This document shows, piece after piece, positions 1 through 7,040 of a DNA stretch of 11,822 nucleotides. Where the stretch lies: contig CALNCF010000367.1 in assembly GCA_937875035.1 (NCBI GenBank), positions 1 through 11,822 of the forward strand. The letters run 5' to 3'. Position numbers and translations under genes: made by a program. How positions within the stretch are numbered: the stretch's first letter is position 1; the number at the start of each line of letters is the position of its first letter. Source of the stretch: an uncultured Sphingobacteriaceae bacterium. GTDB lineage: Bacteria > Bacteroidota > Bacteroidia > Sphingobacteriales > Sphingobacteriaceae. The notes beneath the pieces are model-generated. The model did no database searches, was not told where the DNA came from, and saw only the letters and a list, made by a program, of their open reading frames with translations.

Positions 1-348
1 TTTGTTATACTTCACGCTGCCGCCGCAATGGTCGAAATGCAGGTGGGTGAGGAGCACATCGGTAATATCGCCAAAATCTACGCCCAGGGCTTTCAGCGAT
101 TTTTCAAGGGTATCATCCCCGCTCAGGTAATAATGGGAGAAGAACTTAGCATCCTGCTTGTCGCCGATACCGTTGTCTACCAGGATCAGGCGGTTTCCAT
201 CCTCGATCAGCATACAACGCATCGCCCAGGTACACATATTATTCTCATCCGGCGGATTAATATGCTGCCAGATCGATTTAGGGACCACGCCGAACATGGC
301 GCCGCCGTCGAGCTTGAATAAACCGGTGTTAATCGTGTGTATACGCAT
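1..348 (-). CDS. MBL-fold metallo-hydrolase, N-terminal part (cut by window edge)
   Basis: This frame reads open from an ATG at 346-348 down to base 1, giving the first 116 residues; the rest lies outside the window. The N-terminus (MRIHTINTGLFKLDGGAMFG) and the later metal-binding motif THLHFDHCGG at about residues 101-110 (His102, His104, Asp106, His107) match the HxHxDH signature of the metallo-beta-lactamase superfamily, whose members bind two metals, usually zinc. The segment LILVDNGIG at about 54-62 is the usual beta-strand and Asp before the motif. Proteins of this shape include lactonases and other hydrolases, but the substrate cannot be told from this half. No signal peptide is visible, so it is probably cytoplasmic. 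The ATG lies 36 bases beyond the lpd terminator hairpin, so it is likely transcribed separately; no clean promoter box is seen (only a weak TATACTTC). Fold is secure, substrate unknown. Confidence 0.88.
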   Translation of the reverse strand, partial: MRIHTINTGLFKLDGGAMFGVVPKSIWQHINPPDENNMCTWAMRCMLIEDGNRLILVDNGIGDKQDAKFFSHYYLSGDDTLEKSLKALGVDFGDITDVLLTHLHFDHCGGSVKYNK

Positions 349-380
349 GGGAGAGAAGTATAGAGGTGAGACAAACCTTT

Positions 381-420
381 AAAACGACATGAGACATGGA
401 ATCAACCATATCTCATGCCG
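381..420 (-). terminator. Intrinsic terminator of lpd, minus-strand specific
   Basis: Arms at 385-399 and 406-420 flank a 6-base loop. On the plus strand two of the 15 pairs are A/C mismatches, but in the minus-strand RNA both become G-U wobbles, so the 15-bp stem is complete only for transcripts of lpd. It is followed on that strand by UUUUAAAGG, a short U tract. It starts about 18 bases after the lpd stop codon. Confidence 0.72.
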
Positions 421-438
421 GAACTCTTATATGGAATA

Positions 439-1799
439 TTATAAATGGATCACTTCACCGTACGCATCTGCTGCGGCTTCCATAATCGCTTCGCTCATGG
501 TAGGGTGAGGGTGTACCGATTTAATGATCTCGTGGCCGGTAGTTTCCAGCTTGCGGGCCACCACTACTTCAGCGATCATCTCAGTTACGTTGTTACCGAT
601 CATGTGGCAACCCAGGAACTCACCGTATTTCGCATCGAAGATCACCTTTACGAAACCGTCTTTCGCGCCGGAGGCGCTTGCCTTACCGGAAGCCGAGAAC
701 GGGAATTTACCCACCTTGATCTCGTAGCCTGCTTCGCGGGCTGCTCCGGAGAGCAATATGTACATCCCGGGATATTGTTATAGTCTAATGGTTCAGGGTG
801 ATGGCCGGCGATCTTTTCCACGCACAGGATACCCTCTGCCGAAGCCACGTGTGCCAGCGCCTGGCCTGGAACAATATCGCCGATAGCGTATACGCCCGGT
901 ACCGAAGTGCGGTAGAATTCATCCACCACTACACGGCCTTTATCTGTTTTAATGCCTGTTTCTTCCAGGCCAAGGTTTTCAATATTCGGGGTAATGCCCA
1001 CGGCCGAAAGCACCACTTCTGCTTCGATCGTTTCCATACCTTTCGCGGTCTTAACGCTGATCTTGCAGAGGTCGCCCTTGGTATCCACTGATTCTACCGA
1101 AGCATTGTTCATTACATCGATACCCGCTTTTTTGAAGGAGCGGCTCAACTGCTTGGAGATATCTTCGTCTTCTACTGGAACGATATGATCCAGGTATTCA
1201 ACAATGGTTACTTTAGTGCCTAAGGCGCTGTATACGTAGGCGAACTCGCAACCGATCGCACCCGAACCCACAACCACCATCGATTTAGGCTGCACTGCCA
1301 GGTTCATGGCTTCGCGGTACCCGATGATCTTCTTGCCGTCCTGTTTCAGGTTAGGCAATTCTCTCGAACGTGCGCCTGTTGCCAGGATCGTATGCTTAGC
1401 GGTATACTCGGTGGTTTTTCCGTCTTCGCCCTTCACATCGATCTTGCCACCCTTCTTTACTTTAGCCGTACCCATGATCACATCGATCTTGTTCTTCTTC
1501 ATCAGGAACTGGATCCCCTTGCTCATACCGTCGGCTACATCGCGGCTGCGTTTTACCACGCCTGTAAAGTCAACTTCCGAACCGGCTACTTTAATGCCAT
1601 AGTCGGCTGCATGATTTATATATTCGAATACCTGCGCGCTTTTGATCAGCGCTTTGGTTGGGATACATCCCCAGTTAAGGCAGATGCCGCCCAGTTTTTC
1701 GCGTTCAATGATGGCTGTTTTTAACCCGAGTTGAGAAGCTCTGATCGCTGCTACATAACCACCCGGACCACTACCGATTACAATTAGATCGTAATTCAT
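439..1799 (-). pseudogene. lpd: Dihydrolipoyl dehydrogenase (E3), disrupted by a frameshifting deletion near 745
   Basis: E3 is the FAD flavoprotein that reoxidises lipoyl groups of 2-oxo acid dehydrogenase and glycine cleavage complexes with NAD+. Starting at ATG 1799, the first frame shows the FAD-binding GSGPGG (about 9-14), the redox disulfide GGICLNWGC (Cys40, Cys45), the NAD-binding GSGAIG (about 178-183) and the second FAD motif YAIGDI (304-309). It follows the family as far as CTYCSPE (346-352). There the sequence switches frame: the next recognisable residues, AAREAGYE, are in another frame from base 744 and continue for 101 codons through the catalytic HPHPTMSE motif to a TAA at 439. 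The conserved stretch that normally joins them (roughly IASVGxTE, 8-10 residues) is absent, so about 25-31 bp of length 3n+1 is missing. Without the deletion the protein would be about 462 residues, normal for E3. As written, the first frame runs on into 31 unrelated residues to a stop at 648. It is a real mutation or an assembly error; other PDH genes are not adjacent. Confidence 0.9.
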
Positions 1800-1824
1800 A
1801 TGAATTTTATTTTAGTTGGATGGC

Positions 1825-1856
1825 CAAAAGTATAGATTTTGACCTCATAAACCAAA
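1825..1856 (-). promoter_or_regulatory. Bacteroidota-type promoter of lpd
   Basis: On the minus strand TACTTTTG (1825-1832) matches the -7 consensus TAnnTTTG exactly. TTTG (1853-1856) lies 20 bases upstream, the spacing known for the -33 element of Bacteroidota promoters. The predicted start site leaves a leader of roughly 15-20 bases before the lpd ATG. No terminator hairpin is visible between the upstream muiA-like gene and this promoter, so read-through from that gene is also possible. Confidence 0.65.
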
Positions 1857-1867
1857 CCTGTATGTAA

Positions 1868-3457
1868 TTAGAAGCCAGCCAGAGTTTTATCCTTCGGATA
1901 TTTTAATTCGTAGCTGTACCGGATCTTTTTGCTCTCGTTCGGAGCCAGCTTTACGGTCCATTTCAGCTGTCCGGTAGCCGCGTCGTACTGCGCATCGCCC
2001 AGGTCTGCCATCTTTATTTCCAGTGATTTATCCTGGCTTACCGGTACATGGTCTTCGAGCTTTAAGCTTACTTCGGTGGTCTTGGTATTACGTAGCGTAA
2101 TTTCGTAGCCCAGGTTCATTTTGCGTGTGCTGCCGATCGTTTTACGGCTGCTCACCTCGTTCACCTTTTCACGCTTGATCACAATGCTCTTGTCGCTGCC
2201 CAGCGATACCGAAAGCGTATCCTCCACAGAGAAGGGGTCGATCTGGCTTTCGCCTACAAAGGAACCCTCGAAGAAGACATTCGCGCTGGCCGGTAAAAGG
2301 TTGAATCTTTCCCAGTCATAGATCTTCCCCAGCAGGTATACTTTTTCATCGAGCTTAGGGGTAGCCGCGTATTCGTAAGGCATCTGGTAAGAGCCGATCT
2401 CCACCGTTTTGGCATTTCCGTCGGAAGGTACTGTGTAAGCCTGCATGATCTCGTAGTTCTGGCTGAACTGTCCCTGCTGCATGGTTACCGCCACACCGCT
2501 GGCCGCTTTCACGAGCGAGTTGACCGAACGGTTCGGCATCTGCTGAATATCGGCTTCCATATTTCGCTCCTGGTAAGCTATTGGCCTGGGAGCTCTTGGG
2601 TCCTGCAGCGACACATACCAGGGCGCCAGCTCCGGCTTCACGGTATTGTTCCGGGTCGGGTTGCCGGTCGACAGCACCAGCTTGATGTTATTCCAGTCTA
2701 CACCGGTGTTCTGCACCACATCGGCCTTGAAATTCAGCTCGATAGGGCTGTGGGTGTCCTTCACCCGGATATCGTATTTAGGTACCCAGTACACATTCGT
2801 TACCAGGTATTTAATATTCAGGGTTACATTGCCGCCCGTGTTCGATGAAACCTCTACCACAATGTCGCTGCTCACCTTACGGTCGCTGGTACGGCTGATC
2901 TCCGCCTGATAGGATTGTACGATCTGTGTCAGTCTTTTGATCTCTTTACCCACCGAGAACTGCTCGGTACGGATCTTCGGCAAACGGGTACGGTACAGTT
3001 CCGCCATGTCTTCCACATCTACCGCGGTATTGTCTTTATTGGTGAGGGTCTTATTGCTCAACAGCAGGCTTTCTTCCTGGTCGAGCGCGTATTTTTTGAT
3101 ATTCTCCATCTCCAGCAGGTATTCAAACCTGTTCAGAGAGTCTTCCAGTACACGCATCCTCAAGCTTTTTGAACGGGTGGTCAGGAAATTTCTTTTACTC
3201 TCCACCGAAAGGATCGTGAAATTACCGGTTCCCGATACCTGTACGCTATTGGCTTGCAGGTTTTCCGGGAGATCGGAGATGATCAGCTGCGTGGAACCCG
3301 CAGCGATACTGGTCTTCACAGCGCTTTCTATTTGCGCGCTGCTTTGAAATACGGTGACCTTTTGAATGGATTCCTTCAGAACGACATCGGTTTCCTTGGC
3401 GGAAACCGCTATGCTGCTTACTAAGAAAAGACCGGAGATATAGAGTTTAAGATTCAT
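1868..3457 (-). CDS. Exported DUF4140/DUF4139 protein, mucoidy inhibitor A (MuiA) family
   Basis: A 529-residue protein with an N-terminal signal peptide (about 1-20, hydrophobic core LYISGLFLVSSIAVSA), so probably periplasmic or exported. Residues about 28-95 resemble the DUF4140 N-terminal domain (IQKVTVFQSSAQIES then SDLPENLQANSVQVSG). Residues about 98-190 are charged and heptad-like, probably a coiled coil. The DUF4139 domain runs from about 215 to the end, with NVYWVPKYDIRV (221-232), VVQNTGVDWNNIKLVLSTG (247-265) and the closing YSYELKYPKDK (514-524). The length suits the MuiA family, whose biochemical role is not known; the name comes from a mucoidy phenotype. Odd feature: between the two halves of DUF4139, residues about 302-323 (core QQMPNRSVNSLVKAASGV) resemble the plug segment of TonB-dependent receptors. 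The start is supported by the signal peptide and by a -7 box 23 bases upstream. It is divergent from the S46 peptidase gene; no functional link is evident. Confidence 0.85.
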   Translation of the reverse strand: MNLKLYISGLFLVSSIAVSAKETDVVLKESIQKVTVFQSSAQIESAVKTSIAAGSTQLIISDLPENLQANSVQVSGTGNFTILSVESKRNFLTTRSKSLRMRVLEDSLNRFEYLLEMENIKKYALDQEESLLLSNKTLTNKDNTAVDVEDMAELYRTRLPKIRTEQFSVGKEIKRLTQIVQSYQAEISRTSDRKVSSDIVVEVSSNTGGNVTLNIKYLVTNVYWVPKYDIRVKDTHSPIELNFKADVVQNTGVDWNNIKLVLSTGNPTRNNTVKPELAPWYVSLQDPRAPRPIAYQERNMEADIQQMPNRSVNSLVKAASGVAVTMQQGQFSQNYEIMQAYTVPSDGNAKTVEIGSYQMPYEYAATPKLDEKVYLLGKIYDWERFNLLPASANVFFEGSFVGESQIDPFSVEDTLSVSLGSDKSIVIKREKVNEVSSRKTIGSTRKMNLGYEITLRNTKTTEVSLKLEDHVPVSQDKSLEIKMADLGDAQYDAATGQLKWTVKLAPNESKKIRYSYELKYPKDKTLAGF

Positions 3458-3479
3458 ACATGGATTAACTGATGCTGTC

Positions 3480-3487
3480 CAAAAATA
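3480..3487 (-). promoter_or_regulatory. Candidate -7 box of the muiA-like gene
   Basis: The minus strand reads TATTTTTG, an exact TAnnTTTG match, 23 bases upstream of the ATG at 3457. No good TTTG is found 19-21 bases further upstream (that stretch reads near GATT), so only the -7 element is supported. Confidence 0.5.
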
Positions 3488-3528
3488 GTATTATTTGCAT
3501 TTTATTTAATCTTTATGCCTTTATTTTA

Positions 3529-3536
3529 TACTTTCG
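3529..3536 (+). promoter_or_regulatory. Weak candidate -7 box of the S46 peptidase gene
   Basis: TACTTTCG differs from TAnnTTTG at one consensus base. It lies 27 bases before the ATG at 3563, similar to the spacing at lpd. If used, it supports starting translation at 3563 or 3566 rather than at the ATG at 3515, which would lie upstream of the transcript start. There is no clear -33 element. Confidence 0.3.
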
Positions 3537-3562
3537 ACGCTTTCACAGAACAATACCAAACA

Positions 3563-5731
3563 ATGATGAATAAATTGAAATGTCTTACCCTTGCCGCCAT
3601 CCTTGGCTTCAGCAGCCTGAGCGGTACGGCAAGCACACCTGATGAGGGGATGTGGCTGCCGATGCTGATCAACAAAAATTATGATGAGATGAAACGCCTC
3701 GGCTTTAAGCTGACGGCTGATGACATCTACCAGGTGAATAATTCCAGCCTGAAAGATGCGATCGTGTCTTTGGGCTTTTGTACCGGGGAGATGATCTCTG
3801 CGGAAGGCCTGATGCTGACCAATCACCACTGCGGGTACGGAAGCATCCAGTACCATAGCTCGGTAGAGCACGACTATTTAACTGACGGATTCTGGGCAAA
3901 GACACGTGAAGAGGAATTGTCTTCACCTGAAATGATCGCTTCATTCCTGGTGCGCATGGAAGATGTGACGGCGAAGATCCTGAAAGAGACCAACGGTTTA
4001 CCCGACGTAGAAAAAGATGCGAAGATGCGCGAAGTGACCAAGGCACTCACCGCCGAAGCGACCAAGGGTACACACTACCAGGCCATTGTGCGCGATGTGT
4101 TCGGTGGTAACCAGTATCTGCTGTTCGTTTACGAGCGTTTCCCGGATGTACGGATGGTAGGAGCGCCTCCATCATCGATCGGTAAATTCGGCGGCGATAC
4201 CGATAACTGGATGTGGCCGAGACATACCGGCGACTTCTCTCTTTTCCGTGTGTACATGGGTAAGGACGGAAAGCCGGCTCCTTACTCTAAAGACAACGTT
4301 CCGTACAAGCCTAAGAAACACCTGCCGATCTCGATCAAGGGAGTGAGCAAGGGCGATTTCTCCATGGTGATGGGATACCCGGGCAGAACCAACCGTTATG
4401 CGTTCTCCAGGGAATTACAGAATTCCGTAGAAAAAGTAAACCCTGCCATTGTCGCCCTGTTCGGTAAGCGCCTGGAAGTGATGAAGGCTGATATGGACAA
4501 GGACGCGTCTGTACGTATCAAATTAGCCGACGGCTATGCAAGCATTGCCAACACTTGGAAATATTATATTGGTCAGAATGAAGGACTGCTGAAGCTGGAT
4601 GTGATCTCCGGCAAGCAGGAGCTGGAACGTAAGTTCGTGAAGTTCGCGAATTCTACCCCGGCCCTCAAGGCCAAGTACGGTGAGGTGTTCACGAACGTGG
4701 ATAAGCTGTACGATGATTACAAGCCTTATATCCTCCGGAATACATATCTGAATATCACAACCTCTACTAATGGCCTGTATCAATACGCCGCCCTGTCGAA
4801 AGGCCTGGCCGACGCGCTGAAGAAGAACGATAAGGATGCCATCGCAGCGGAAGTAAAGAAGCTGCAGGATGGGATGGAAGAACGTTTCAAGGATTATACC
4901 CCTGAAACGGATCAGAAGGTATTGGCGGCACTGATGACGCTTTATTATAACGACATCCCGAAAGATCAGCGTTTGCCGCTGCTCGACGAGATCCAGAAGA
5001 AATACAAAGCGAAAACACCGGAAGAGTCCTTCCGCAAATTCACGGCAGATATGTACAAAAGATCGATCTGGGCTTCTAAAGAAAGACTGAACGCGTTCTT
5101 AGCCGCGCCTGACCTGAAAAAGCTGGAAGCGGATCCTGCTTACCAGTTCTATGTGAAAGCGGGCGATTTCCGTAAAACATACATCGACCATGTGAACAGC
5201 TTCAGCGCCGCAATCGCGGTACAGAAGAAAGAGTACATTGCCGGCTTAATGGAGATGTTCCCGAATCGTGAAATGTACCCGGATGCGAACTCCACCATGC
5301 GTGTTTCATATGGCAAGATCTCCGATTACTCTCCGAAAGACGGGGTCGAGTTCAGCTATTATACCACCACCCGCGGGATCCTCGAAAAATTCGATCCGAA
5401 CAACGAAGAGTTCGTAGTGCCGCAGCGACTGATCGACCTTATCAAAGAGAAAGATTTCGGACAGTATGCAGATACTAAAGGCGAGCTGGTAGTTGCTTTC
5501 CTGAGCGACAACGATATTACCGGCGGTAACTCCGGAAGCCCTGTTATCAATGGTAACGGCGAGCTGATCGGCTGTGCCTTCGATGGCAACTGGGAAGCCA
5601 TGACAGGTGACCTGGTATTCGATAAGAACTACAAGAAGACGATCTCGGTGGATATCCGTTATGTATTGTTTATCATTGATAAATATGCAGGCGCCACACA
5701 CCTGATCAACGAGATGACCCTGGTGAAATAG
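3563..5731 (+). CDS. S46 family dipeptidyl-peptidase, DPP7 type (secreted serine peptidase)
   Basis: S46 peptidases release dipeptides from the N-terminus of oligopeptides, typically in the periplasm, and help peptide-using Bacteroidota feed on protein. Read from the ATG at 3563 the protein has 722 residues, the usual family size, with a signal peptide (about 1-24, ending SGTAS) before the mature start TPDEGMWLP. The catalytic triad is visible: His89 in LTNHHCGYG, Asp224 in PRHTGDFSLFRV (assigned by comparison with chymotrypsin-fold proteases) and Ser657 in GGNSGSPV. Eighteen residues after the serine, where DPP11 enzymes carry the Arg that selects Asp/Glu at P1, this protein has Gly675 (AFDGNWE), so a DPP7-like preference for hydrophobic or broad P1 residues is inferred. 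The middle (about 270-560) is the helical cap. An upstream in-frame ATG at 3515 adds 16 residues that fit no signal peptide and is rejected; ATG 3566 is equally possible. It stands alone and is convergent with purM. Confidence 0.95.
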   Translation: MMNKLKCLTLAAILGFSSLSGTASTPDEGMWLPMLINKNYDEMKRLGFKLTADDIYQVNNSSLKDAIVSLGFCTGEMISAEGLMLTNHHCGYGSIQYHSSVEHDYLTDGFWAKTREEELSSPEMIASFLVRMEDVTAKILKETNGLPDVEKDAKMREVTKALTAEATKGTHYQAIVRDVFGGNQYLLFVYERFPDVRMVGAPPSSIGKFGGDTDNWMWPRHTGDFSLFRVYMGKDGKPAPYSKDNVPYKPKKHLPISIKGVSKGDFSMVMGYPGRTNRYAFSRELQNSVEKVNPAIVALFGKRLEVMKADMDKDASVRIKLADGYASIANTWKYYIGQNEGLLKLDVISGKQELERKFVKFANSTPALKAKYGEVFTNVDKLYDDYKPYILRNTYLNITTSTNGLYQYAALSKGLADALKKNDKDAIAAEVKKLQDGMEERFKDYTPETDQKVLAALMTLYYNDIPKDQRLPLLDEIQKKYKAKTPEESFRKFTADMYKRSIWASKERLNAFLAAPDLKKLEADPAYQFYVKAGDFRKTYIDHVNSFSAAIAVQKKEYIAGLMEMFPNREMYPDANSTMRVSYGKISDYSPKDGVEFSYYTTTRGILEKFDPNNEEFVVPQRLIDLIKEKDFGQYADTKGELVVAFLSDNDITGGNSGSPVINGNGELIGCAFDGNWEAMTGDLVFDKNYKKTISVDIRYVLFIIDKYAGATHLINEMTLVK

Positions 5732-5752
5732 CACCCGGTTCCCCTGTAAAAG

Positions 5753-5785
5753 AAAAGCCCGGAAATCTGTATTTCCGGGCTTTTT
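5753..5785. terminator. Bidirectional intrinsic terminator between the S46 gene and purM
   Basis: A perfect 14-bp stem, AAAAGCCCGGAAAT (5753-5766) with its complement at 5771-5784, closes a CTGT loop. It ends in a run of T on the plus strand and, because the 5' arm starts with A residues, also on the minus strand. It lies 21 bases after the S46 stop and 21 bases beyond the purM stop, serving both convergent genes. Confidence 0.9.
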
Positions 5786-5806
5786 ATGTTATAAGGATGC
5801 TGAATA

Positions 5807-6982
5807 TCAATACCTGAATTCGCCTGCTTCCGAACGGATGGTAAGCGTATTCTGTTCCGATGCTTCCACGTGCCCGATGATCTGCGCATCGATATGAAAT
5901 GATTTTGAAATGGCGATGATGTCTGCCGCGATCTCTTCAGGTACGTATAATTCCATGCGGTGCCCCATGTTGAATACCTGGTACATCTCTTTCCAGCTTG
6001 TTCCGGATTGCTCCTGGATCAGCCTGAATAAAGGCGGAACCGGGAAAAGCTGGTCTTTTACGATATGAACTTTATCGGTGAAATGTAACACCTTGGTCTG
6101 AGCGCCCCCGCTGCAATGCACCATGCCGTCGATCTGCCCGCGGTAAGACGAAAGGATCGCCTTGATCACCGGAGCGTAGGTACGCGTAGGAGAGAGCACC
6201 AGCTTACCCGCCGGGATCTGCTGCCCATTACCAATGTCGACCAGGTCGGTTAATCTTTTCTGACCGGAAAATACAAGCTCGTAGGGAACCTGCGGATCGT
6301 ATGCTTCCGGGTATTTTTCTGCTACATATTTATGGAAAACGTCGTGGCGCGCAGAAGTCAGCCCGTTGCTGCCCATGCCGCCGTTGTATGCGGTTTCGTA
6401 AGAGGCTTGTCCGTAGGAAGCTAATCCCACGATCACATTACCCGCCTTGATCCTGTGGTTGGAGATCACATCTTCCCTGCGCATCCGGCAGGTAACGGTG
6501 GAGTCTACGATCACGGTCCTGACCAGGTCGCCCACATCGGCTGTTTCGCCGCCGGTAGAATAAATGGAAATGCCGTGCCCGCGTAGCTCTTCGAGGATCT
6601 CTTCCGTGCCGTTGATGAGGGCCGCGATCACTTCACCGGGGATCAGGTTCTTGTTTCTTCCGATAGTAGAGGAGAGCAGGATATGATCGGTCGCGCCTAC
6701 ACAAAGCAGGTCATCGGTATTCATGATGATGGCATCCTGCGCGATACCCTTCCATACCGAAATATCACCGGTTTCCTTCCAGTATACATAGGCTAAGGAA
6801 GATTTGGTGCCTGCGCCGTCGGCGTGCATGATATTGCAATACGCCTCGTCGCCGCCGAGCATATCCGGGATGATCTTACAGAAAGCTTTAGGGAAAATAC
6901 CTTTGTCGATGTGCCTGATGGCTGAGTGTACATCTTCTTTTGAGGCCGATACGCCGCGTTGTTGATATCTCTGGTCGCTCAT
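5807..6982 (-). CDS. purM: Phosphoribosylformylglycinamidine cyclo-ligase (AIR synthetase)
   Basis: PurM closes the imidazole ring of FGAM with ATP to make AIR, the fifth step of purine synthesis in the cytoplasm. The 391-residue protein has the family's N-terminus (RYQQRGVSASKEDV, 5-18), the glycine-rich HADGAGTKSS (53-62), the NTDDLLCVGA motif (88-97), GGETADVGD (144-152) and FNMGHRMELYV (337-347). It is about 45 residues longer than the E. coli enzyme, and the segment that reads HITGGG in E. coli-type PurM reads HCSGGAQTKVLHF here (289-301); I believe this is normal for Bacteroidota, but that is from memory. The ATG at 6982 is chosen over an upstream in-frame TTG at 7000 because the TTG extension falls inside the hairpin at 6991-7020 and adds no family-like residues. 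No other pur genes are adjacent. Expression probably starts at the TATATTTG box inside that hairpin. Confidence 0.93.
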   Translation of the reverse strand: MSDQRYQQRGVSASKEDVHSAIRHIDKGIFPKAFCKIIPDMLGGDEAYCNIMHADGAGTKSSLAYVYWKETGDISVWKGIAQDAIIMNTDDLLCVGATDHILLSSTIGRNKNLIPGEVIAALINGTEEILEELRGHGISIYSTGGETADVGDLVRTVIVDSTVTCRMRREDVISNHRIKAGNVIVGLASYGQASYETAYNGGMGSNGLTSARHDVFHKYVAEKYPEAYDPQVPYELVFSGQKRLTDLVDIGNGQQIPAGKLVLSPTRTYAPVIKAILSSYRGQIDGMVHCSGGAQTKVLHFTDKVHIVKDQLFPVPPLFRLIQEQSGTSWKEMYQVFNMGHRMELYVPEEIAADIIAISKSFHIDAQIIGHVEASEQNTLTIRSEAGEFRY

Positions 6983-7020
6983 AAAAATAACAAAGGACAA
7001 ATATATCTATTTGTCCTTTG
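6983..7020 (-). terminator. Terminator of the porE-like gene, abutting the purM start
   Basis: A perfect 13-bp inverted repeat, CAAAGGACAAATA (6991-7003) and its complement (7008-7020), has a 4-base loop. On the minus strand it is followed by TTATTTTT and then immediately by the purM ATG. It starts 21 bases after the stop of the PorE-like gene. The U tract is interrupted by an A, and the stem is AT-rich, so termination may be partial. Confidence 0.65.
6998..7005 (-). promoter_or_regulatory. Candidate -7 box of purM, inside the hairpin
   Basis: The minus strand reads TATATTTG, an exact TAnnTTTG match, 16 bases upstream of the purM ATG. A start site about 7 bases downstream would give a very short leader of under 10 bases. 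No TTTG lies 19-21 bases upstream, so the -33 element is missing or degenerate. Because the box spans the loop and one arm of the terminator hairpin, the same bases may serve both. Confidence 0.4.
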
Positions 7021-7040
7021 CCTGAATGATTTATTTGGAA

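Noticed and set aside
445..783. Possibility that the two lpd frames are separate genes or joined by programmed frameshifting
   Set aside because: The downstream frame begins in the middle of a conserved domain, and conserved residues between the two parts are absent, so neither separate genes nor a frameshift gives a complete E3.
3515..3562. Upstream in-frame ATG extending the S46 peptidase by 16 residues
   Set aside because: The added residues (starting MPLFYTFDAF) spoil the signal peptide and lie over the likely promoter; the Met pair at 3563-3568 starts a clean signal sequence.
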